In this document: piece after piece, positions 54,651-64,000 of the stretch | Layout: each line of letters opens with the position of its first letter | Numbering within the stretch: the stretch's first letter is position 1 | From: Silurus meridionalis | Lineage: Eukaryota > Chordata > Actinopteri > Siluriformes > Siluridae | Assembly (NCBI RefSeq): GCF_014805685.1 | Contig: NC_060890.1 | Coordinates: 22,299,500 to 22,363,499, forward strand | Length of the DNA stretch: 64,000 bases | Reading direction: 5' to 3' | The notes under the pieces: model-generated | The model's input: only the letters and a program-made list of their open reading frames with translations | The model's database searches: none | What the model was told of the DNA's origin: nothing | Made by a program: the position numbers and the translations under genes

Positions 54651-56160
54651 TACTGTGTTCTGTTGTTACATTCAAAAACAAACAAAAAAAAAGTTTAAGA
54701 ATAAAAAGAAAATATCTATTGTTCTATTAAATTACCAGAATATTATTAAATAATTATCCCAATATTGTAATATTTGGATTATCGCACTAAAGCAGTAAAA
54801 TTGTGAGATACATTTTACAGTTAAAGGGATCCAAATGGTTTTATCACCCCTGAGGGGGAAAAACCAGACAGAATGACACAAGTAAAAAAAAATGGCTTCG
54901 TAGCCAGAAGACAGCTGCAGTTTATAAAACAGGAAGTCTGAAGCCACGCTGATAAAAAGCTTAAACGGCGGTCTGTCCATCATCCTAACTGTAACTAAAC
55001 AAATTTTTACCATATTAAAAACAGCAGGAACTCTAACTCCGCCCCTTTTTCCATCCTGCAATCTCTGTCATACTGGACGTGAAATTGTGTGACTCAGACA
55101 CAATAGGTTACCACAGATAAATGAGGAGTTGTGTCAGTTCTCATTTGAGTGGATTGTACTTTAAATAATTCAGCAAAAATTGTTGGTATTTGTGTGGGAA
55201 TCTTGTCTACAGAAGAACAATAAGTAAGAGAGCATTTCTGGCGTAGAAAAAAAGCCAGCACGTGATTCCCCCATGTCTGAAGGACGACCACAAAGAGTGG
55301 ACCAGTCTAGGATCTTTCCTAAATATATGCATGTTGGTTACTGTTGTTCTAAAACCTCTTTTATTCAAGAAAAGTCAGACAGTGCTAGTACTTTCTCTGA
55401 TGTTTCTTCTGCTGAATCACACTTGCGGATGATTTAAGGGGTTTTTATACCCTCCTTGTGTGTTTATTTATAGTTCCTTCTCCAGGGAAACCACAGGAAA
55501 TATGATGCACTGCCCAAGAATGGGAAGCCTAGTGAACTGAAATTCTATTACACATTAGCATTAAGTGTTTCAGAAGTGTTTACAGGGTGTGGATTATGGG
55601 TTTGATGGTTGTGAAGGTCTCTGATAAAGACTTCATAAAATAAAAAAATACCCTATAACAAGGGCCAAAAGACAAAGGGAATAGGGTGGGGTGTTTCTTG
55701 AATTTAACAACTTCCTAATACTACAAAAATGTTTCATCAGCTGTTTCCAGAAAATGCCACCCTTTTAAACCAAATAAAGTTGAATCATATGCTCAATTCA
55801 TGCTACAGTCAAACAAGCTGTTTCTAAGGGCTGCCTAATAAAAAACTGTATTTAGAACTACCACCAAAATGCAACAGTTGGAATCAACATTGTTGTTGGG
55901 TGAAACAAGTAAGTTTTTGCCCTGTCAGCACTATTAGCATGTTTACTGACAATAGTTGCCTCTTGAAGGAAAGCTGCCAAACCCACTATCCAAATTGTGC
56001 AGAAAGCTAATGTTTACAGAAATGATTGGTGTGAGTATGAGGTATGGTGCAAGTAAGTTTTGGCACAGAATTTGGTTTCTCAGCAACTGGGTAATGATTC
56101 AAAACCAACATCTATTTCAACACAGCCATGAAAAAAGAAAAATGTTGTTGTTTTGTTCCG
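54651..56160. other. No recognised feature
   Basis: Non-coding sequence right of the Tc1 element. Open frames lack recognisable motifs. Confidence 0.6.
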
Positions 56161-56164
56161 GTTT

Positions 56165-56345
56165 AAATTTGATCACTGTTTAAGTGGTTAAGATGTTGGA
56201 CTTCTAATCAGATGGTTATAGGTTCTAACAAGCTGCTACTGCTGGACCCTTGATCAATGCCCTTAACCCTACAGCTGTTCAATTGTATAAATTATCATTT
56301 TAAGTCACTTTAGGTGAGGGCATCTGACAAATACCATACATTTTG
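56165..56345 (+). mobile_element. tRNA-derived SINE, degraded
   Basis: Starts around cactgtttaagtggttaaga, keeps ttggacttctaatcagatgg and gggcatctgacaaatacc, with a body reading cccttgatcaatgcccttaa. Confidence 0.6.
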
Positions 56346-57169
56346 TGATCCACACATACACAAAAACTAAATGTTGTGTATTTAAATATTAAGGATTCAG
56401 CAAATATATATTTGTGTACAAAACCTAGTGTTTTTTAAGGGGAAAATGTTTGAAAAAAACATTGGATTAAAATAATTTGAAAGCATATTCTTATTTTTAA
56501 GATCAACCTATCATTGGCTAATTTTTGGATATAATTTAAAAATATCCACAACCATTGTGTATGTATACAAAGAGAGGGTTCCAAAAAACCTGCGCATAAA
56601 ATACAGGATAAAGAAGAGTGTACAGTTATATAGTTCATGATGGCAGTGAAAGTGATGAGTGTTCAGTGTGTGTGGCTCTTTGGCTTGTGTGTACACTACA
56701 AGCGTAATTAAAATTTGCTGACAGGCATGAGGATGCATATCGAGACAAAAAGAAAAGAACAAACATTACGCGCAAGCTACCAAACAGCTTCCGATCATTC
56801 CGCATTAGCCAACTTATACACTGGGATAATGAATAGTTTCAGGATCATCTTTATTTATCATTAGTTCACATTAGGGTATTTTTTGTACAGACAAATTAAC
56901 TATGGAACCTAATTTGGAGATTAGATAAAGAACATAAATTATACGTTAAAATGGTATATTAAACAAACGTATATACAGACCAGACTGAAATACAATTTGT
57001 CTTCCTAGAACAATTAATAATGCTTATGAGAGAAGCTTTCAATTAGAACCCCTTCGGGTGGCTAAGTGCCCTTATCTAAAATAGTGAATATTGTATGTAT
57101 TAGTTACCGAAATGTAATGTTCATGATGTTGATTGTTAATGATGATGGTGTTGCTCCCCCTCCTCACTT

Positions 57170-57605
57170 TGGTAGAACCTTTAAACATTCTACATCCACT
57201 TTCCTGCTAAAAGAATGTGGACATCTGACCATCTCACCCATATGTGCCTATTAAACCTTCCATTCCAGATTTATTCCCTTTTTTCTTTTTCCTGAACTCT
57301 TCTGGAAAGACTAGATTTTTGATGACTGTGGAATATTGTGTTTATTCTAATACAAGAGCAATAATAAGATCAGGTACTGATGTAGAGTGAAGATGTCTGG
57401 AAATGTCCCAGTTCATCCCAAAGGTGTTCATTGGCGTTGAGATCAGAGCTCTATGCAGGACACTTGAGGTCTTTCTACTTTAACCCTAACACATTACGTC
57501 TTCATAAATCTGCACAGGGACTTGAGATGCCGGAACACGTTTAGGCTTCTTAGTTCCAGTGAAGGAAAATTGTAATGCTGCATTAAACAATGAAAATTTT
57601 ATATG
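57170..57605. mobile_element. Old DNA-transposon fragment
   Basis: Shares aggtactgatgtagagtgaa, gttgagatcagagctctatg and the ctgcacagggacttgag segment with 34795-35245. Confidence 0.5.
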
Positions 57606-57826
57606 GTCATGTGCATACAAATTTGTATCAGCTGTTTAGAAACATAGCTTATATGTATAATGTTTCTTCTTTAACATTAGAGTGTTCACCAATTTTTGGC
57701 CTTAAAGTCCATGTAGAACTAATCAAGCAGATCTTTAACTTTCAAAGAAAGGTTAATTAAGTGGAACATAATTAGAAAGTTAAGACTTTCTGACTATGCT
57801 GCAAATAAGCAATGAACCTTTTTTTT

Positions 57827-59030
57827 CAAGTCAAGTCAAGTCATATTTTTCTATAGCACTTTTCACAATAGACATTGTCTCAAAGCAGCTTTACAGAAAT
57901 CAACAGTTAAGGTGAATGGTGCGCATTGTTCCCTGATGAGCAGCCATGGCGACTGTGGCAAGGAAAAACTCCCTTAGATGTCATGAGGAAGAAACCTTGA
58001 GAGGAACCAGACTCAAAAGGGGAACCCATCCTCATTTGGGTGACATCAAGAGTGTGATTATAGTCTTTAAACACTACAGAACACTGGAGAGTGAGAACTA
58101 ACATAAGCACTGGAGTGTAAGATTATAAGTAATGTTCTTTCTAAAGTCTTTTACAGTCATTTGTGGTTATAAAACTAGGAGCTACTGAGCAACTCATAAA
58201 ATAGCTCAACATTTGCGATCATCACAGATCCAACACCAGCTTCTCCATGCCAGAGTCTTTAAACACTCCAGGAGGTCTGTCAAAACTCCACACATGCAGT
58301 GGGATCCAATGGGCACTGGTATGTCTCTAGATAGTACGGGAAGTTTGCGAGTTTGGTATCTACATTAAAGGTCCATAATCTTTATGAGGTGGGACGTGAC
58401 TGTGACAGGAGCAACCTCAGGATGCCTCGGGAAGGGGAGAGAAAGAGAAGCAGTGGAGAGAAATTTAGAGTAGCTGCTGATAATGATATTAACAGCACAA
58501 GTTTATAATGTGCATTTGATCAGATGTACTGGAGCACAAGGTTATGATGTGTGTTATGTGTAGGCTTTGCTAAAAAGATGTTTTTAATCTGCACTTAAAC
58601 TGGGAGAGTGTGCCTGAGCCCCGAACACTGTCAGGAAGACTATTCCAAAGTTTAGGAGCTAAACGTGAGAATGCTCTACCACCTTTAGTGGACTTTGCTA
58701 TACTAGGAACCACTAGAAGTCTGGAGTTTTGAGATCTCAAGGAGCTTGACGGATTGTAGCGTGTTAGAAGACCGGAGAGATACATGAGAGATAAACCATT
58801 TAGTGTTTTGTAAGTAAGTAGCAGTAGTTTGTAGTCGATTCGAAACTTAACAGTGTAGGGACGATAAGATTGGGATTATATGATCATATTTTCTCGACCT
58901 TGTAACTCTGGCTGGACTAACTGAAGCTTGTTTATTAATGATGCAGGACATCCACCTAGTAATGCATTACAGTAGTCTATTCTGGACTAGTCTTATTAAT
59001 GGACGAGCTTCTCTGCATCAGATTTAGATG
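57827..59030 (-). mobile_element. L2/Rex1/CR1-like LINE 3' end, minus strand
   Basis: The tail is at the low end (caagtcaagtcaagtc, then aaagcagctttacagaaatc). A minus frame 58570-58785 reads LLTRYNPSSSLRSQNSRLLV and RAFSRLAPKLWNSLPDSVRG then FKCRLKTSF, the conserved C-terminus of fish LINE reverse transcriptases (Y-P-R-LRS...WN-LP---R). This copy links the tail family (2377, 5125, 13531, 21880, 25609) to a LINE. Upstream frames are broken or absent. Confidence 0.85.
58570..58785 (-). pseudogene. LINE reverse-transcriptase C-terminal fragment
   Basis: A 71-codon frame ending in SQFKCRLKTSF and stop. It contains GGRAFSRLAPKLWNSLPDSV. Only the last part of the RT protein survives. Confidence 0.8.
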
Positions 59031-59454
59031 TTTTTCTAAATGATCACATTTTTAATTTGGATTAAAAAACTTTGCAGTTGCATGCTTTACAGTTGTCTTG
59101 AAAAATATAAAATGTAATGGTGACTGAAATGTAAAGTTTTTGATTCTTCAGTTCAGATTGATACTGTCAATCTGTAGCTAAAGGTTATATAATATATAAA
59201 ATAAGGACTTTGTATAACTGTAAAATGTTTTTTTTTGTAAAAGAAAGTTCTGAGTATTGTTAGTATACACTGAATTACTAAAAAAACTATTTTCTTTTGA
59301 CCTTTAAAAGCTTGCATTATATATTACAGAAATTATGCTTTTAATGCTCAGCTTTGTAAAATGTAATGCACCTGGTGTTGATCTGTACATTTTAAAGCTT
59401 TACTTTTCAAGCTATGCTTCACTTAAACGTATTGTAGATGAACTGCATAAAAAA

Positions 59455-59455
<1 letters not shown>

Positions 59456-59530
<75 letters not shown>
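59456..59530. repeat. (AAT)n microsatellite
   Basis: AAT run with one interruption near 59502. Confidence 0.95.
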
Positions 59531-59531
<1 letters not shown>

Positions 59532-60465
59532 CATGTTCAGGCTTTGTTTGTCAGTGAACAAATATATATTACAAGTCAAGCCTCTTCAAGAAGCAAAGAG
59601 CCTTTCAGTAGTTGAAGAACCTAAAGACTGTATGGTTGCTTTTCACAGATAAATCACAGACTGAACACCACAGTGTTCACAGTTCACAATGAACAAAGTT
59701 CATCCTGCTTAGCACTTTGTCTTTCCTTGCTGTGGGTGTAGTTTAATGACTATGTTGGATAATTAGCAAACTAAATTGCTCCTGGTTGTAAACATGAGCA
59801 ATAAACTGTATGTAATGGATAGCAGGGTGAATTCAAGTCCTTGCTATGAGGAGACAGGATGCAAGAGGACACAAACTACTCTTTCCCTTCCTTTCTTTTT
59901 TATCCTTTTTTCTTTCCTTGTTTTTTTTTAAATCTTTCATTTGAGTTTATTTCATTTATACGATAGATTTGTGCAGTTGATTTCAATCTTCTGCAAAACT
60001 ATTTCTATTAAAACCTAGTCAAATGGGAAATCATCAATCATGAATGAGATGGTGCAATAAATTAAAGACAATCAAGCAAAATAAATTCCAAAATGAAAGA
60101 AGTGTCATATTATAAGCCAAACACAAGCACATTGGAGAAACTACATCAATATGCACCGTAATGTGATCAATAAAAACACATGACAGGTGAGTATTATATT
60201 GCTGTTATAATTTTTTCAATGTTAACGCTGATGCAAGTTTTATCTTTTTCAATCTTCAAGTTAATAAAGGAGTTTGGTGTTCAAGAAAGTAAACATAACA
60301 ATTACACCTGCAGTGCTAATGAGGTGTCAAGTGTTCCAACCAACACACACAGACCCACCCCACCAAGCATCTGGTTTCATTGGTGTTGGAGAATGTTGGC
60401 TTGGTTTGGTCCAAGCTTAAAGTGTGTGTCCTAACACATCCTGTAAATCCTTACTGATAAGCTCC
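59531..60465. other. No recognised feature
   Basis: Non-coding. The frame at 60180-60434 has no recognised motif. Confidence 0.55.
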
Positions 60466-60911
60466 TGTTCCCTTTCAGGAACTTGAGCTGAGTTGAAACG
60501 CTTTGGAAAAGCCCCACATTGTCCACGCTCTAAATCACGTGTAAAATCTAGCAAATATGCAAGTCGTGACATCATTGGCGGGCGACATCACGTAAACCAG
60601 GAAGCTACAAAATGGCTAAGGTAGATGGTAGAGACATTAGTTTCTGATTGTTCAGGTAAGCGCTTTGTGTGTGAATCTGTGCAACCATGGCTGAAAAACA
60701 AACAAAATTTCACGTGTGTCCCTCCTTAACCTTAGATATATGGAGAGAACACACATTCCTGTCTCAATGCCCCATCCTGGGAGCGCTTTGTTGTTGCGTA
60801 ATCCTAACGACAGACGCATTCCTCATGGGGTGAGGAGCGGTCATAAGTGGCTGCTTTGCCCACGGTTGGTGGCACGAGCTACATCGTTCATGGCACATAA
60901 ACTGCCTGGAG

Positions 60912-61175
60912 ATGATGGCTGTGCTTATGGCACTCAAACACTTTCTCCGAGACCTGAGAGATCGCCACATGCTAGTCCATGTGGACAAAACTTTGTTGGT
61001 CTCATACATCAACCGCCAGGGGGGTCTCTCATCTCGCCCCATGTACAGGCTGGAATGGCAGATCCTCCTATGGTCCCAGGGGAAACTCCTCTCACTGAGA
61101 GCAATTTACATCCCAGGCTGGTTGAATTGGAGAGCAGATGCCCTTTTGAGACAAGGGCTGAGGCCCGGGGAATGA
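60912..61175 (+). pseudogene. DIRS RNase H fragment
   Basis: Frame reads MMAVLMALKHFLRDLRDRHM, VHVDKTLLVSYINRQGGLSS and SLRAIYIPGWLNWRADALLR. It matches the RNase H of DIRS elements: Glu in the LE-MAV block, Asp in V-D-T, and Asp in the N-RAD-L end. Just upstream another frame gives the first Asp region (TTDAFLMGWG). Confidence 0.8.
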
Positions 61176-61190
61176 AGACTCCAACCCGAG

Positions 61191-61751
61191 GTGGTGGAGC
61201 AGATATGGCAGAGATATTACAGGGCCCAGAAATTCCTCCCAAAAGGGATCTCCTCTTGCAGGCAGGGGAAACCCTTATTCCCCCCCACCAGAGTTATGAA
61301 AGCTATGGCCCCTGAGGGGGCACAGTTTCTAGCAACTGGTCTCTCTACTGAGGTAGTTGAGACCATCCTCCATTCCAGAGCTCCCTTTACGAGGAGGTCG
61401 TATGCTGCTATATTTCAGTTGTTTTCCACATGGTGTGAGCACCACCAGTTAGACCCAGTTAACTGCCTGGTTGGTTCAGTTCTGAAGTTCTTGCAGGAAC
61501 AGTTTGCCACAGGGTTGGCCCCATCCACCCTGAAGGCTTACGTGTCTACTATCGCTGCTTATTATACCCCGCCTGTGGGGCAGTTGCTGGGGAAACACCC
61601 TCTCGTAACTCGTTTCCTACGCGGCACCCAGAGGCTGGGGTCCGGGATACGACCCAAAGTGCATGTGTGGGATTTGGCCGTTGAGTTGGTGGCTCTTTCT
61701 AGGCCCCCTTTGAGCCCTTGGCCGAGGTGGCCCTTAGGTACCTGTTGGTAA
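61191..61751 (+). pseudogene. DIRS tyrosine-recombinase N-terminal fragment
   Basis: A 186-codon frame: VEQIWQRYYRAQ, then VVETILHSRAPFTRRSYAAI, FSTWCEHHQLDPVNCLVGSV, FLQEQFATGLAPSTLKAYVS and GKHPLVTRFLRGTQRLGSGI. This is the core-binding (SAM-like) domain of DIRS recombinases. It ends before the catalytic R-H-R-Y part, which is absent. Confidence 0.85.
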
Positions 61752-61879
61752 AGACCGCCTTTCTTTTGGCGACACCTTCCCTTAAGAGTATCGAGGAACT
61801 ACAGGCTCTGTCTGTGAAAATTAGGTTTATCCTAACATCTTAAGAGTATTTTCTGGATTATTGCAATATTATTCCCAAC

Positions 61880-62640
61880 ATTCATCAGCATGGGCAAACG
61901 TATTGGGACACCAATTCACAGCATTACCTAAAGGCTGGATAATTTACCCCGCACATCCACACTGGAAAAATTATTCAGTATTGGTTTGACGAGCTTGGCA
62001 AATGAGTTCAAAGTGTTCAACCTTTATTCCCCAAATCTCAAACTAATCAAGCATTTGTGAGATGTTCTAGACAAACTCATCTAATCCTTAAAGGTCCTTA
62101 GAAGGCCTAAAGGATCTACTTGATAACGTCTTGGTGTCAAATACCACAGCACACCTTCAGTTGTATTGTGAAGTCCATGAATTGATGGGTTGGAGCTGTT
62201 TTAATGGCTCATGGGGGAAATTACACAGTATTGTCAGATGGTTTTACTGTTCTGGCTAATTAGTTTAAAATGTAGATATGAATAAATGTATTTGGGACAC
62301 CTGACTTTTCCAGCTGTATGTGCTTTCCCCAAAATGTTAAAAATTATTTTTTAGATAGCATTACATTTCTCTTCACTTTGAATAGGAGCCCCAAACTGTT
62401 CCAGCATGACAATATCTTGACCCAAACCACAGAGATGGATTTAATCGTTGAAGATATTGTGTGGCCTGCTTTAGAGCCTATTAAACACCTTTGGGATGAA
62501 TTGGAATGTTGACTGCACCCCAGGCCTCCTCGCAATACATCAGTACCTGCTTTACTAATGCAGATTGAGCACAAATCCCCACAAACACACTCCAAAATTT
62601 TTGTGGGACATCTACAGTACGTGTTAATATAATAGGAAAT
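61880..62640 (+). mobile_element. Tc1-like transposon remnant
   Basis: Contains ccagcatgacaatatcttga (QHDN-type segment, 62401) and the frame LEPIKHLWDELEC (62480-62512), equivalent to the NPIEHLWDELE motif with the last catalytic Glu. ccccaggcctcctcgcaata follows, as at 20650. Heavily mutated. Confidence 0.7.
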
Positions 62641-62744
62641 GGGGACTAAATGTGGAATTAGATGTTTAAGAAGCAAATATGAATTGTTGTATATTTAGTC
62701 TATATTAAAAGCTAATTTTGTGGAGATAGCCGATGTTAAATTGT

Positions 62745-62948
62745 GGCTTTTTTCTTGTCACATGTACTTTACAGCACAGTGAAATTCTTTCTTTAAATAT
62801 ACGAATGATGTTGGGAGCCTGAGTCAGAGCACAGGGTCAAACGTAATACAGGCCCTGCTCAAAGTCGGCAGATTGGCGATGCTGGGGCTTAAACCCAAGA
62901 TCTTCCGATCAGTAACCCAGAGCCTTAACCACTGAGCTAGCACCTTTC
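62745..62948 (-). mobile_element. tRNA-derived SINE, reverse orientation
   Basis: In complement, the head (ggtgctagctcagtggttaa) and B-box region (tgggtttaagccccagc) are clear. The tail lies at 62745-62790 (agtgaaattctttctttaaa). Confidence 0.75.
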
Positions 62949-64000
62949 CCAAGCTGAGCCCCGTAAAATGATCCATTGAAGGTATTTTAAAGGTTAAGTT
63001 TATGTTTGGTTTGTAGTTTTACCTATATGTTTAATTGTACATATATTTTTTTTTTATTTGTTTGATTGTTTGTTTTTTCAAAAACTCCTGTCTATTTCGC
63101 CAAGGCTAACATGCTATAGATTCACATAATACATATTAACTCTGACTTTGCAGTATGTATTTGTATGTCCATTGCTAAAATACTATATGTGCATGCCATT
63201 TGAGAATATGAATAGACTGTTTTCTCTTGCTGTGAGTTGCCATTGAGAACAAATTACTCTCTGGGAAATACAACCATTTACTCACCCAAACAAGCCACAT
63301 AAAGCCTGTCTAAGCTAATGCCACCATGTGATACACACGCACACATACCTTCTCTTAATGGCTACTGGCTACTTCGTAATATTAACCCCGGGTCAGGTGG
63401 TGTTGCGTGTGCAGTTTGCATTCAAGCCTGCCATACTGTCAGGGTGTTTTGCATGCCACCCCTCTCCTCACCTCTCCTCAACTCGCCTCTCTACATGAGT
63501 CTTCCATAAACATTGGCATATATGGGGCTGTTGTGGCTGCAGTAGTCCTGCTGCTGGTTCACTACTCAGTCACACAGCTGTGCTCACATAAGCATATTTA
63601 TATTAGCTCGAGTGCTTAATCACTGGGTGTGACAATGAGTCATATTTCAGAGCAAATTTCAGAATGATATCTATTAAAAATAAAAAATCAGGGGTCATTT
63701 AGTACAGGCATTATTACAACTGTGGTTGAAGTGATCACTGAAATTGCGTTAGATTATTTTTGTAGGTGTTGAACATTTAAATATTTCCTCTGAACTAATT
63801 CACAAATGTCTTTAGCTGATAGTATGAGTGCTAAGCTGAAGAATTGGGGTGCAAAAGGTCTGATCTGTGATCTTCCATTAGAGTTTTATCACTGTATTTA
63901 GGTTTGCACTAATGCATTGTAAATATGTTTTTGAGGTGGAATAGTGTAGAAAATGCAACTAATTTTACTGTATTTTACAAAATACAATATTGTGAATATC
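62949..64000. other. No recognised feature
   Basis: Non-coding to the window edge. A frame at 63407-63619 contains a hydrophobic stretch (IYGAVVAAVVLLLVHYSV), but no family or splice context was recognised. Confidence 0.5.

Larger units (their letters stand above)
60468..61830 (+). mobile_element. DIRS-type retroelement, internally deleted
   Basis: Starts with the terminal repeat ttccctttcaggaacttgag, gctctaaatcacgtgtaaaa and aaaccaggaagctacaaaat, then jumps to the end of the RT and an RNase H-like segment (about 60760-61175), then a recombinase segment (61191-61751). RT and gag-like parts are missing. Frames change between the RNase H and recombinase parts. Confidence 0.85.

Noticed and set aside
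63407..63619. Small membrane protein with hydrophobic segment
   Set aside because: No family recognised, no exon context and chance hydrophobic frames are common in AT-rich DNA.

Overview
This window looks like AT-rich, repeat-dense nuclear DNA from a teleost fish. The evidence is one split-exon ciliary gene with vertebrate-style GT-AG introns, and a mixture of transposon families that is normal for ray-finned fishes: Tc1/mariner, hAT, pogo/Tigger-like, an RTE-like LINE, L2/Rex1/CR1-like LINE ends, DIRS-type tyrosine-recombinase retroelements and tRNA-derived SINEs. Long simple-sequence tracts are also common. Nothing prokaryotic or viral was seen. The species cannot be fixed from the sequence; a catfish or another otophysan would fit but is a guess.

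The only gene I can read from start to stop is tektin-3 (tekt3) on the + strand, 32283-39053. It has seven coding exons, 1464 nt in total, giving 487 residues and ending at TAG 39051-39053. The exon phases join without a break, and the tektin signature RPNVELCRD is intact. A non-coding first exon ending near 32028 is plausible. The introns carry old DNA-transposon and LINE fragments. Tektin-3 is a filament protein of the ciliary and sperm-flagellar axoneme.

Region by region. 1-6400 is non-coding, with a Tc1-like remnant (1080-2335) split by an 821-bp hAT-type element with 8-bp target duplications, LINE tails, a SINE and a fold-back repeat (5421-5594). 6500-8975 is a decayed DIRS-type element cut by the 3' end of an RTE-like LINE. 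9000-18500 is mostly unrecognised, with a candidate lone exon at 12355-12424, a proline-rich coding-like tandem repeat and a pentanucleotide satellite. 18570-22705 holds Tc1-like, LINE and inverted-repeat elements. 22700-32000 is mostly unrecognised, with a strong candidate minus-strand exon at 24709-24780. 32-39 kb is tekt3. 39741-40948 is a second DIRS-type remnant that keeps its terminal repeat and the complementary internal region. 41433-44559 is a full-length RTE-like LINE with a 17-bp target duplication, inserted into a degenerate minisatellite. 45.9-50.8 kb holds Tc1 and Tigger-like pieces and long AT tracts. 53033-54648 is an almost intact Tc1 element broken by one frameshift. 57827-59030 is an L2/Rex1-like LINE 3' end. 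60468-61830 is a third DIRS-type remnant, followed by another Tc1-like remnant and a SINE.

I found no convincing new multi-gene system. The most useful leads are the isolated candidate exons outside tekt3, two strong hairpins (51212-51312 and 5421-5594), and the nested insertions that give a relative order of events.
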